Positions 23,668 through 30,934 of a stretch of DNA of 38,833 nucleotides are shown here, piece by piece. This DNA is from Actinobacteria bacterium HGW-Actinobacteria-5 (GTDB lineage: Bacteria; Actinomycetota; Actinomycetes; Propionibacteriales; Propionibacteriaceae). Below the pieces are notes generated by a model, which was not told the origin of the DNA, ran no database searches, and was given only the letters and a program-made list of their open reading frames with translations. Location of the stretch: contig PHEV01000011.1 in the NCBI GenBank assembly GCA_002843035.1, positions 1 to 38,833 on the forward strand. The letters are read 5' to 3'. The translations under genes were made by a program, and so were the position numbers. The first letter of the stretch is position 1; each line of letters starts with the position of its first letter.

Positions 23668-23740
23668 GCGCCGCTAGCTCAACTGGCAGAGCAGCTGGCT
23701 CTTAACTAGCGGGTTCGGGGTTCGAGTCCCTGGCGGCGCA
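23668..23740 (+). tRNA. tRNA-Lys (anticodon CUU)
   Basis: 73 nt. Acceptor stem GCGCCGC/GCGGCGC, D arm TAGCTCAACTGGCAGAGCA, anticodon arm GCTGG-CTCTTAA-CTAGC with CTT at the anticodon, and T arm with GGTTCGAGTCC. Discriminator A; the CCA tail is not encoded. A terminator follows at once. Confidence 0.97.
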
Positions 23741-23746
23741 CAACGA

Positions 23747-23775
23747 AAGGCCCCGAGGGAATCCCTCGGGGCCTT
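23747..23775. terminator. Strong terminator after tRNA-Lys and the sugar ABC operon
   Basis: AAGGCCCCGAGGG (23747-23759) and its exact complement (23763-23775) form a 13-bp stem around a 3-nt loop. It lies 6 nt after the tRNA and 13 nt after the end of the convergent permease gene, so it can serve both strands. Confidence 0.85.
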
Positions 23776-23788
23776 CCGGTTTCCTGGG

Positions 23789-24700
23789 CTACTTCACGCC
23801 ACCGGCGGTGAGGCCGGCCACGATCCGACGCTGGAAGATCAGCACACCGATGATCAGCGGCACGGTCACCAGCACGCCGGCGGCCATGATGGTTCCCCAC
23901 GGGGTGTCAAAGCCGTAGGCACCGGTGAACTTCGAGATCGCCACCACAGCCGTGTACATGTTCTGCTGGGTGCCGAACGTCAGCGCGATCATGAACTCGT
24001 TCCAGACCGCGATGAAGGTGATGATCGCCGTCGTGAACACGCCGGGCGCGGCCAGCGGGAGGATCACCTTGCGGAACGCCTGTCCGGGCGTGCAGCCGTC
24101 CACCATCGCGGCCTGCTCGAGCTCCACCGGCAGCTGCCGGAAGAACGCGGTCAGGTTCCACACGCACAGCGGGAGGCCGAACGAGAGCGACGGGATGATC
24201 AGCGCCTGGTAGGTGTTCATCCAGTTGATCGGCATCCACGGGTACGCCCCGGTGAACATCTTGAACAGCGGGATCAGCAGGGTGATGCCGGGGAACATCG
24301 AGCAGCCGATGATGACCGCCAGCACGATGCCCTTGAACCGGAACCGCAGCCGGGCCAGCGCGTACGCGGCCAGGATGCCGAACAGCAAGGTGACCAGGGT
24401 GGTCGAGAGCGACACGATCACCGAGTTCACCAGGGCACGGCCGAAGCCGTTGATCGGGTCGAACACCGCCGGGTAGTTCTCGAAGGAGACGGGGTTCGGC
24501 CAGAAGGACGTGTCCCGGCCCATCGTGGGCAGGCGCAGCGACGAGACCACCATCCAGTAGAACGGCGCGATGCAGTAGAGGATGATGAACGTCATTCCGA
24601 GGAAGATGCCGGTCTTGCCGAGCCAGAACCTCCAGTCGCGGCGGGGCTTGTTGAGTGCTGCCAGTTCGGCAGCGGTCACGTGACTGGTCGCCGCGGTCAT
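23789..24700 (-). CDS. Sugar ABC transporter permease (MalG/SugB type)
   Basis: 303 residues, six membrane segments. The cytoplasmic EAA loop is ELEQAAMVDGCTPGQAFRKV followed by ILPLAAPG, and the fold ends with GTIMAAGVLVTVPLIIGVL, typical of the MalG branch of CUT1 carbohydrate importers. It starts with an ATG overlapping the stop of the MalF-type gene (ATGA). Last gene of the operon, ending at a strong bidirectional terminator. Inner-membrane partner of the MalF-type permease. Confidence 0.92.
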   Translation of the reverse strand: MTAATSHVTAAELAALNKPRRDWRFWLGKTGIFLGMTFIILYCIAPFYWMVVSSLRLPTMGRDTSFWPNPVSFENYPAVFDPINGFGRALVNSVIVSLSTTLVTLLFGILAAYALARLRFRFKGIVLAVIIGCSMFPGITLLIPLFKMFTGAYPWMPINWMNTYQALIIPSLSFGLPLCVWNLTAFFRQLPVELEQAAMVDGCTPGQAFRKVILPLAAPGVFTTAIITFIAVWNEFMIALTFGTQQNMYTAVVAISKFTGAYGFDTPWGTIMAAGVLVTVPLIIGVLIFQRRIVAGLTAGGVK

Positions 24701-25791
24701 GACTGGAACTCCCCGCTCGTGATGGTCGTCTTGGCCAGCTTGGTCTTGCGGTTCTCCGCCTTGGCCAACGCCTTCTGGCGCTTGCGCTGCTCGGTGATAG
24801 CCCGGGTCTCCTCGTCACCGATCACGTCGGCGCCGAGAAGGCGGATGAAGATGAATGCGACCAGCACGATGTAGGCGAACAGGACCAGCGAGTACGCCGC
24901 AGCCGTGCCGTAGCGCAGCTGGTTGTTCTCGATGTAGGCAAACATCGAAATCGTCTCGACGTAGTACTTGCCCTGCCCGATCATGCCCCAGGGCAGGTCG
25001 AACATGCGCATGGTGTCGAGGGTGCGGAACAGTACCGCGACCACCAGGGCCGGCTTCACCATCGGCAAGGTGATCCGGACAAACTGCTGCCAGGCGTTGG
25101 CGCCATCCACCCGCGCGGCCTCATAGACGTCCGAAGGGATCGTCTGCAGGCCCGCGAGAGTGAGTAGGCCGATGAACGGTGCCGTCTTCCACGTGTCGGC
25201 GATGATCACGGCCCACTGGGAGTAGCTGTTGTCGGCGAGCCACAGGATCTGCTGACCGAGGATCTTGTTCATCACGCCGTCGGCGTCGAAGATCAGGCCC
25301 CACATGCGGGCGGACACGATCGTCGGGATCGCCCAGGGCACCAGGATCGCAGCGCGCACGAACCCCTTGCCACGGAAGGCGCGGGCCATGATCAGGGCCA
25401 TCGCCACACCAATCACCGTCTCGATCGCGACACAGATGATGGTGAAGAACGTGACGTTCAGGAACGAGTTGATCAGCCGATCGATGTTGCCCCAGGCTCC
25501 ATCCACCGCCTGCGGGTGGGCGAAGATGTCGGTGAAGTTCTGCAGCCCGACGAAGCTCTCGCCCTCGGGGATCATCCCCGTGGTCGGGTCGGGTGTCGTG
25601 AACTTCCTGAATACGGATTCCCGCAGCGACAACAGGATCGGAATCCCCACGACGAAGAGGATCACCAGCATCGTCGGGGAGATCAGGAATCCGGCCAGGG
25701 TTCCCTGACCATCGCTGAGTAGGTTCTTCTTGCGCTTCTCGGTAACGGGAGGCGTATTGCCGGCGATTGTTGTAGCAGCGCCCTGGCTCAT
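24697..25791 (-). CDS. Sugar ABC transporter permease (MalF/SugA type)
   Basis: 364 residues with six core membrane segments and a longer, basic C-terminal tail (RAITEQRKRQKALAKAENRK). The EAA loop DVYEAARVDGANAWQQFVRI then TLPMVKPAL is well conserved. The N-terminus (first 30 residues) is Thr/Lys-rich and cytoplasmic. A very strong Shine-Dalgarno, AGGAGGT, lies 8 nt before ATG 25791, perhaps compensating for the hairpin upstream. It lies 84 nt after the binding-protein gene. Confidence 0.92.
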   Translation of the reverse strand: MSQGAATTIAGNTPPVTEKRKKNLLSDGQGTLAGFLISPTMLVILFVVGIPILLSLRESVFRKFTTPDPTTGMIPEGESFVGLQNFTDIFAHPQAVDGAWGNIDRLINSFLNVTFFTIICVAIETVIGVAMALIMARAFRGKGFVRAAILVPWAIPTIVSARMWGLIFDADGVMNKILGQQILWLADNSYSQWAVIIADTWKTAPFIGLLTLAGLQTIPSDVYEAARVDGANAWQQFVRITLPMVKPALVVAVLFRTLDTMRMFDLPWGMIGQGKYYVETISMFAYIENNQLRYGTAAAYSLVLFAYIVLVAFIFIRLLGADVIGDEETRAITEQRKRQKALAKAENRKTKLAKTTITSGEFQS

Positions 25792-25824
25792 GCTTCCCCA
25801 CCTCCTTTGCTAGGGAAGGACACC

Positions 25825-25856
25825 CTCGGGGCCGCGGCATCAGCCGCGACCCCGAG
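25825..25856 (-). terminator. Intra-operon hairpin between binding protein and permease genes
   Basis: CTCGGGG, one mismatch, then CGCGGC (25825-25838) pair with GCCGCG, mismatch, CCCCGAG (25843-25856): 13 bp around the loop ATCA. In this position such hairpins usually protect or partly terminate the binding-protein mRNA so that it is made in excess over the permeases (inference). Confidence 0.55.
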
Positions 25857-25875
25857 AAGTCCCGACAGGGGAAGG

Positions 25876-27180
25876 TTACTTCAGCAGGTCCTCGAGTTTC
25901 GTCTGGAGACCATTGAACGCGTCGGTCGGCGTCTGCTGACCCTGCAGGGCGGCGTAGGTCGCGTCCTGGATCGCAGAGGTCACGTCGCCGTAGCGGACGG
26001 CCTTCGGCCGGGCCTGGGCGTTCTTGATCGACTCACCGAGGGTGGACAGGTAGCCGAACTCCTTGTTCAGATCCGCGTCGGCGTACATGCTCTCGAGGAT
26101 CGGAGCCAGCGAACCCTTCTGCAGGAAGGTCTTCTGCTGTGCCTCGGAAGCGATCCACTTGATGAAGTCACCAGCGGTGCCCTTGTTCTTCGCGAAGGCC
26201 GAGATGCCGATGTTGTGGCCACCGAGGGTGGACACGCCCGGGCCGGTCTTGCCGGGGATCGGGGAGACACCGAACTTGCCGGCAACCTTGGAGGAACCGT
26301 CGGTCTTGCTGGCGAGGTTGTAGACGTAGGGCCAGTTGCGCAGGAACAGGATCTTGCCGTCCTGGAACGCCTGCCGGCTCTCCTCTTCCTTCCACGTGAT
26401 GGCTTCCTTCGGGATCATCCCGCTCTTGAAGCCGTCCACCATCCAGGTCAGCCCTGCGACGGCCTCGGCGCTGTTCACGGCCGGCTTGCCATCGGCGGTG
26501 ATGAACTCGCCACCGGCGGAGTTCACGGCCTCGGCGACGTTACAGGTCAGGCCCTCGTACTTCTGGAACTGGCCGGAGTAGCAGGACATGCCCTTCTGCG
26601 TCGGGAGCACCTTGTCGCAGGCGGCCTGCATCTCGTCCCAGGTGGTCGGAGGCTTCAGGCCCGCCTTGTCCAGAAGGTCGGAGCGGTAGTAGAGCAGCGC
26701 GCCGTCCGAGGACTGCGGGTAGGCGTAGAGCTTGCCGAAGTAGGACGCCGCGTCGACCGCGCTGGCGAGCATGCCATCGGTCGGGAACTTGTCCTTCGGA
26801 AGCTCCTGCAGCCAGCCGTTCGCCGCGAACTCCGCGGTCCAGACGACATCGACGGACATGACCGAGAACTCGCCGCTCTTGGCCTGTCCGCGCTTGATCA
26901 TGTCCGCGCGCTGTTGGTCAGCCTCGGGAGAGAGCTCGATCAGCGTGACCTGCTCGTTCGGGTGGGCATCGTTCCACTCCTTGAGCACACCGGCCCAGAC
27001 ACCGGCGGTGTCCTTGCCCTGCGCGTAGGTGATCGGCCCGCGCTCGTCCCAGTTCACGCCACCGCCGGCAGCAGCGCTGCCCGTTGGGGTTGAGGAGGAA
27101 CTGCACGCAGCGGTGATCAGCACGGCACCGACAGATGCCACTGCTGCGAGCACGCGCCGCGTTGTGCGTGCATGAGTCAT
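25876..27180 (-). CDS. Sugar ABC transporter substrate-binding lipoprotein (LpqY-like)
   Basis: 434 residues. Signal sequence RRVLAAVASVGAVLITAAC with lipidation at the Cys, then a Ser-rich linker. The mature protein is a family-1 solute-binding protein: DTAGVWAGVLKEWNDAHPNEQVTLIEL, VMSVDVVWTAEFAANGWLQ, YAYPQSSDGALLYYRSDLLDKAG and STLGGHNIGISAFAKNKG are quoted by key residues only. The closest remembered relatives are trehalose/maltose-type proteins such as LpqY; the exact sugar is not readable. ATG 27180 is used; the frame is open to 27243 but the signal peptide and AGGA support this start. Controlled from a promoter with overlapping inverted repeats. Confidence 0.9.
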   Translation of the reverse strand: MTHARTTRRVLAAVASVGAVLITAACSSSSTPTGSAAAGGGVNWDERGPITYAQGKDTAGVWAGVLKEWNDAHPNEQVTLIELSPEADQQRADMIKRGQAKSGEFSVMSVDVVWTAEFAANGWLQELPKDKFPTDGMLASAVDAASYFGKLYAYPQSSDGALLYYRSDLLDKAGLKPPTTWDEMQAACDKVLPTQKGMSCYSGQFQKYEGLTCNVAEAVNSAGGEFITADGKPAVNSAEAVAGLTWMVDGFKSGMIPKEAITWKEEESRQAFQDGKILFLRNWPYVYNLASKTDGSSKVAGKFGVSPIPGKTGPGVSTLGGHNIGISAFAKNKGTAGDFIKWIASEAQQKTFLQKGSLAPILESMYADADLNKEFGYLSTLGESIKNAQARPKAVRYGDVTSAIQDATYAALQGQQTPTDAFNGLQTKLEDLLK

Positions 27181-27276
27181 TGAGTCCTCGCTTCTCAGAA
27201 TGTGTGTCCCCCGCCTTGGGGACCCTCCCAGCACTCTAAACACGCGGCGCCCTCCAAGGGCAGCACCTTTCCCGGA

Positions 27277-27305
27277 TTGTTATGGAACTCCAACGAGACG
27301 ATCAA
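27277..27305 (-). promoter_or_regulatory. Promoter of the sugar ABC operon
   Basis: Minus strand TTGATC (27305-27300), 17-nt spacer, TAACAA (27282-27277). Expected start near 27270, leader about 90 nt. The -35 box is inside an inverted-repeat arm. Confidence 0.6.
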
Positions 27306-27349
27306 ACGAATGTGAGAAATGAATCGATACAGTTGGGTTTGATCGATTC
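27299..27349. promoter_or_regulatory. Nested inverted repeats, candidate operator of the sugar ABC operon
   Basis: Two perfect inverted repeats overlap: CGATCAAAC (27299-27307) with GTTTGATCG (27337-27345), and GAATCGAT (27321-27328) with ATCGATTC (27342-27349). The first arm covers the -35 box. The arrangement suggests a dimeric repressor or activator binding at two or more sites; no regulator gene is adjacent. Confidence 0.5.
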
Positions 27350-27429
27350 AGACGGTTGGGTAAAACGAGTGACCGGATGCAAGCTCACGTGAAGCGGCAC
27401 CGCAGAGTCACCGTCGACGACGACGTTCC

Positions 27430-27723
27430 TCAGCGTCCCTGCAGTAGCGAGCGCAGGATCAGCACGAAGGCGAGCGCACCGCCGGCAGCGGCAGCGAGCA
27501 GTACGACGCGATCCGTGCGCAGGCCGCCGCGGTCGTCGACAACCTGGGCCTTCGCCTGGTCGAAGGTGCCGCGGGCGAAGGTTCGCGCGTCCGAGACCGT
27601 GTTGGCGACGATGGCCTTCGGGTGCACCTGGTTGATCAGGCCCTCCACGCTCGCGGCGAGCCGTTGCCGCGCCGCCTCGATCTCGGCCTCGATCTCCTCG
27701 CGGGTGCGCACTGCCTCTGCCAT
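27430..27723 (-). CDS. DUF3618 membrane-anchored protein
   Basis: 97 residues. The N-terminal TREEIEAEIEAARQRLAASVEGL is the DUF3618 signature, then a region of amphipathic helix and one C-terminal membrane segment (VVLLAAAAGGALAFVLIL). The function of the family is unknown; members often accompany phage-holin-like or stress envelope proteins in actinobacteria. ATG 27723 is chosen because GGAGGAG precedes it; the open frame extends to 27759. Divergent from the peroxiredoxin gene. Confidence 0.8.
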   Translation of the reverse strand: MAEAVRTREEIEAEIEAARQRLAASVEGLINQVHPKAIVANTVSDARTFARGTFDQAKAQVVDDRGGLRTDRVVLLAAAAGGALAFVLILRSLLQGR

Positions 27724-27819
27724 GGCTCCTCCACCTTCACCGGCCACTGCCTCTCGCACAGCCTATGCCAGCACGGTGTCGGCCCGCGCGAACAACCGCA
27801 GGGCCGGGCGGACGTGCCC

Positions 27820-27825
27820 TATCGT
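27820..27825 (+). promoter_or_regulatory. -10 box of the peroxiredoxin gene, leaderless start
   Basis: TATCGT lies exactly 6 nt before ATG 27832, and no Shine-Dalgarno is present. Confidence 0.5.
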
Positions 27826-27831
27826 GACGCC

Positions 27832-28308
27832 ATGACCCAACTGCGACCGGGCGATCCCGCCCCAGCTTTCACCCTGCCGGACGCCGACCAGCGACCCGTG
27901 CAACTCGCCGATTACGCCGGTGGCCGGGTCATCGTCTACTTCTTCCCCGCCGCGATGACCCCCGGGTGCTCACTGGAGGCCATCGACTTCGACGCCGCGA
28001 TGGGCGACCTCGACGCCGCCGGCTACCAGGTGATCGGGATCTCCCCGGACAGCACCGACAAGCTCGCGAAGTTCCGCGAGCGCGACCACCTCCGCTTCCC
28101 GCTGCTGGCCGATCCCGGGCGGGACGTCCTCAACGCCTACGGCGCGTTCGGCTCGAAGATGCTCTACGGCAAGCAGGTGCAGGGTGTGATCCGCTCGACC
28201 TTCATCGTCGACGTGGACGCCGAGGGCGCGGGCACGGTCTTCGTGGCGCAGTACAACGTCCGAGCCACCGGCCACGTGGCCAAGCTCCGCCGCGAACTGG
28301 GGGTGTGA
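27832..28308 (+). CDS. bcp: Thioredoxin-dependent peroxiredoxin, Bcp/PrxQ type
   Basis: 158 residues of the AhpC/TSA fold. The peroxidatic Cys46 is in FFPAAMTPGCSLEAIDF. PrxQ proteins often have a resolving Cys five residues later; here that position is Ile51 and there is no other Cys in the protein, so it is a one-Cys form that would need an external thiol (mycothiol or thioredoxin). The later stretch VIGISPDSTDKLAKFRERDHL is typical, quoted by key residues. It reduces organic hydroperoxides in the cytoplasm. ATG 27832 is likely leaderless. Convergent with the potassium channel gene. Confidence 0.9.
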   Translation: MTQLRPGDPAPAFTLPDADQRPVQLADYAGGRVIVYFFPAAMTPGCSLEAIDFDAAMGDLDAAGYQVIGISPDSTDKLAKFRERDHLRFPLLADPGRDVLNAYGAFGSKMLYGKQVQGVIRSTFIVDVDAEGAGTVFVAQYNVRATGHVAKLRRELGV

Positions 28309-28327
28309 GCCGGCCTCCGCGTCCGGA

Positions 28328-29413
28328 TCAGTCTCCGCGGGCCAATGAGTCCGGCACACCCGACTGCCAGGAGCGGGAACCACTGAGTGCCGAGCGCGCC
28401 AGCGTGTCCAGCACCGCGGTGGCGCCGGAGACGATCAGGTGCTCGCCGGCGGCGACCACCCGCTCGTCAGGGGGGTTCGGCTCGAAGGCGCCGGGGGCGT
28501 GCAGCACGGCGAGGGTGAGAATCCCGCGGCCCCGAAGTTCGCCGACGGTCACCTCCGCCAGCGGCCCGTCCGCGTCCGCCACCACCTCCTCCATGCTGAA
28601 GGCCATCCCACCCCTGGCCAGGGCTGCGTCGATGAACTCGACCACACCGGGCTTGAGGGCAAGGTTCACGATCCGCCGCCCGGCCATGGTGTAGGGCGAG
28701 ACGGCGCGGTCGGCGCCGGCCTGGATCAGCTTGGAGATCACGTTCTCCGCACCCGCGCGTCCGACGATGAACAGGTCCGGATTCATCGATCGCGCGGTGA
28801 GCGTGACGTAGACGTTGTCCGCGTCCGAGTCGATCGCGCTGACCAGGCCCTTCGCCCGCTCGACACCGGCGCGCCGGAGCACCTCGTCGGTCGCTCCGTC
28901 ACCGTGGACGACCAGGTAGCCGGCGTCCTCTGCCCGCTGCAGGGAGTCCTCGCGGATGTCGATCACCACGACCTTCTGGTCGTCCTCCACGAGTTCGCGG
29001 GCCACCATCGACCCGACCCGTCCGAATCCGCAGACCACGAAGTGCCCGTGGAGCTGGTCGATCACCCGGCTCATCCGCTTGGCCTTTCTTCTTCCACTGG
29101 CGACATCGGTGATCACGTTCTCCGCCACCACTCCGACCGTGCCGAAGATCACGCCGATGGCCGACAGGGCCATCAGCATGGTCCAGATCCGGCCCGGCCA
29201 GTCCAGCTCGTGAACCTCGCGGAAGCCGACGGTGGTCATCGTGGTCACGGCCATGTAGAGGCCGTCGAGGAAACTCCAGCCCTCGATGACCATATAGCCC
29301 AACGCACCGATCACTGCGAGCGCGAAGACGGCGAGCACCCAGCGGATCACGGGCCGACTCGTGGTCGACCCACCCGCCGGGCGGCCGTCCGTGCCGCGTC
29401 CGAGCACGCTCAC
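28328..29413 (-). CDS. Two-TM potassium channel with RCK domain
   Basis: 361 residues. Membrane helix 1 (WVLAVFALAVIGALGYMVI), the pore loop with filter TTMTTVGFREVH, helix 2 (WTMLMALSAIGVIFGTVGVV), then a TrkA-N/RCK domain beginning HFVVCGFGRVGSMVARELVE and a TrkA-C-like domain to the end. The filter TVGFRE differs from the canonical TVGYGD but is found in a known subgroup. It probably gates K+ flow in response to a nucleotide or ion. GTG 29413 is preceded by TAGGAT with a 6-nt gap, pointing to a leaderless transcript. Confidence 0.9.
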   Translation of the reverse strand: MSVLGRGTDGRPAGGSTTSRPVIRWVLAVFALAVIGALGYMVIEGWSFLDGLYMAVTTMTTVGFREVHELDWPGRIWTMLMALSAIGVIFGTVGVVAENVITDVASGRRKAKRMSRVIDQLHGHFVVCGFGRVGSMVARELVEDDQKVVVIDIREDSLQRAEDAGYLVVHGDGATDEVLRRAGVERAKGLVSAIDSDADNVYVTLTARSMNPDLFIVGRAGAENVISKLIQAGADRAVSPYTMAGRRIVNLALKPGVVEFIDAALARGGMAFSMEEVVADADGPLAEVTVGELRGRGILTLAVLHAPGAFEPNPPDERVVAAGEHLIVSGATAVLDTLARSALSGSRSWQSGVPDSLARGD

Positions 29414-29419
29414 GGCCGC

Positions 29420-29425
29420 ATCCTA
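29420..29425 (-). promoter_or_regulatory. -10 box of the potassium channel gene, leaderless start
   Basis: Minus strand TAGGAT ends 6 nt before GTG 29413; no Shine-Dalgarno is present. Confidence 0.5.
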
Positions 29426-29470
29426 CGGGTGGGCGCCCTTCCGAGTGGCCGAATCGGGACGTGGGGCGCG

Positions 29471-30190
29471 TCAGGGTGTGAACCCGGCGACGAGCAGTTC
29501 GGCGAGTCCGTCGGTGTCGCCGCTGATGGCCAGGCTCGGGTCTGATGCGTCCAGCCGGCCCCAGGCAAGCAGGGCGAGGCTCCGGACCGGCCCGGCCACG
29601 ACTGTCTCCGGTCCGCCGGGCGATCCATCGAGGAGGTAGTCGGCGGGCGCGTCGGTGGCCACGAAGCGGACGCGGGTGGACGGCGGACGGATGCGTCCGA
29701 GCCGGAGCTGGCGGGGGTGCATCACCGTGACCACCTCGTCCAGGCAGTCGTGCCACGCCTCGGTGCCCGGCTCGAACGGCAGGCCGCAGGCGGTACGCAG
29801 GTCCCACAGGTGGACGAGCGTCTCGAGCGCCTGACGCCGGTGCCAGAACCTTACGGTGCCGGTCCACTCCCCTGCCGGCGCCGGGTCGTCGAGCAGGGTC
29901 TGCGTGACCGCGTCCGGGTCGAGCCGCCGGAGGGTCGCCCGCAGCCGCTCCGCCTCGCTGGCGTATCCCGACCGCAGGGGGAAGCCCTCCACGGGCAGCG
30001 GCTCGGTAGGCTGCTGCGCGGCCAGACCGCCCGCCCAGCGGTGCACCGAGGCCAGGTGGTGGACGAGCTCGCGCACCCGCCAGTCGCCACACGACGCCAC
30101 CGGGGCGTCCGGATCGACCAGCGGAATGCTCGTCTCGAACTCGTCCTGATAGCGGCGCAGCGCCGCAAGCTGGTCAATCACCGGCTGCAT
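29471..30190 (-). CDS. Maleylpyruvate isomerase-family (DinB-fold) protein
   Basis: 239 residues. The N-terminal DinB-like four-helix domain has DWRVRELVHHLASVHRWAGG, where the His residues form part of the metal site; the C-terminal half (FVATDAPADYLLDG and GRLDASDPSLAISGDTDGL) is the MDMPI C-terminal domain. The family includes mycothiol-dependent isomerases and transferases, so a mycothiol-linked detoxification role is likely but the substrate is unknown. A TAGCAT box lies 6 nt before ATG 30190; the intervening GAGGG could also act as a weak Shine-Dalgarno. Confidence 0.85.
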   Translation of the reverse strand: MQPVIDQLAALRRYQDEFETSIPLVDPDAPVASCGDWRVRELVHHLASVHRWAGGLAAQQPTEPLPVEGFPLRSGYASEAERLRATLRRLDPDAVTQTLLDDPAPAGEWTGTVRFWHRRQALETLVHLWDLRTACGLPFEPGTEAWHDCLDEVVTVMHPRQLRLGRIRPPSTRVRFVATDAPADYLLDGSPGGPETVVAGPVRSLALLAWGRLDASDPSLAISGDTDGLAELLVAGFTP

Positions 30191-30543
30191 ACCCTCATGC
30201 TATTGAAGCCCCTGCGGTCGACCGCCGAAGCCCGCGAACTCGCTCGACCGGCCAAGCCCCGGGCTCGATCCAGGGAGAGTCTCAATCCCGAACTCTCCGC
30301 CATTGGCACTCCCGGCAACAGCCCGGGTTGAACCTGATGAGCGGCGCCGCACGGCAACGGGATGCGGCCCATCCACCCATCGCGGGGACCCAAGCCCGAG
30401 CCGGGTCCCCGCCTCCGATCACACTGTCAGTCCCTCGCCCCTGGCAGGAACTGGATGGGTGTTCCGGGACGCGCAAGTGCGGCAACAGAAAGCACGCTCG
30501 CCACGACCGCCGTGGTGCCAAGAACGGCAAACCACCCGAGTAC
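30191..30543. other. Gene-free stretch left of the IS element
   Basis: About 350 nt with no convincing gene. It holds the TAGCAT -10 box of the DinB-fold gene (30197-30202, minus strand) and one perfect 10-bp inverted repeat, GCGGGGACCC (30382-30391) with GGGTCCCCGC (30403-30412), loop 11 nt, which may be a terminator remnant. Short reading frames in it have no family features. Confidence 0.6.
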
Positions 30544-30571
30544 TGAATCGCCCCGGGTTCTGTGGAGGCTC
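30544..30571 (+). repeat. IS3-family left inverted repeat
   Basis: Begins TGAATCGCCCCGGGTTCTG and ends TGGAGGCTC; differs from the right end at only a few central positions. Confidence 0.85.
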
Positions 30572-30594
30572 TCATTGCAGGGAGGATGAGAGTT

Positions 30595-30914
30595 GTGGCA
30601 GCACCGAAGAAGTACGGCCAGGAGTTGCGTGATCGGGCGACGAGGATGGCATCGGACGCCCGTCGGGACCCTGCGACGGCGACGGGGGCGATCAAGCGGA
30701 TCGCGGACCAGTTAGGGATCCACCCCGAGGCGCTGCGGACGTGGGTGAGGCAGGCCGAGATCGACGACGGGGTCCGGCCGGGCACGACCAGTGAGGACAC
30801 GGCCCGGATCGCGGAGTTGGAAGCGAGGTTCGTGAGTTGCGGCGGGCGAACGAGATATTGAGGACCTCTGCAGCGTTTCTCGCGGCCGCGGAGCTCGACC
30901 GCAGGATCAAGTAG
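30595..30914 (+). pseudogene. IS3-family orfA with a one-base deletion
   Basis: The product begins AAPKKYGQELRDRATRMASD and contains the helix-turn-helix AIKRIADQLGIHPEALRTWV. After RIAELE (about 30820) the frame runs into a stop at 30859-30861, but skipping one missing base restores the typical leucine zipper [20 protein letters not shown] and the end ELDRRIK at 30914. A single-nucleotide deletion near 30823 is the simplest reading; a sequencing error is possible. GTG 30595 has GGAGG 9 nt upstream; ATG 30586 is the alternative. Confidence 0.8.
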
Positions 30915-30934
30915 GCCGACAGGTTCCGGTCGCG

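Noticed and set aside
23668-23740. tRNA-Lys as an integration site
   Set aside because: No integrase and no direct repeat of the tRNA 3' end is visible in the window, and both flanks are ordinary genes.
30191-30543. Short open frames left of the IS element
   Set aside because: Arg/Ser/Pro-rich products without start signals or family features; treated as a gene-free stretch.
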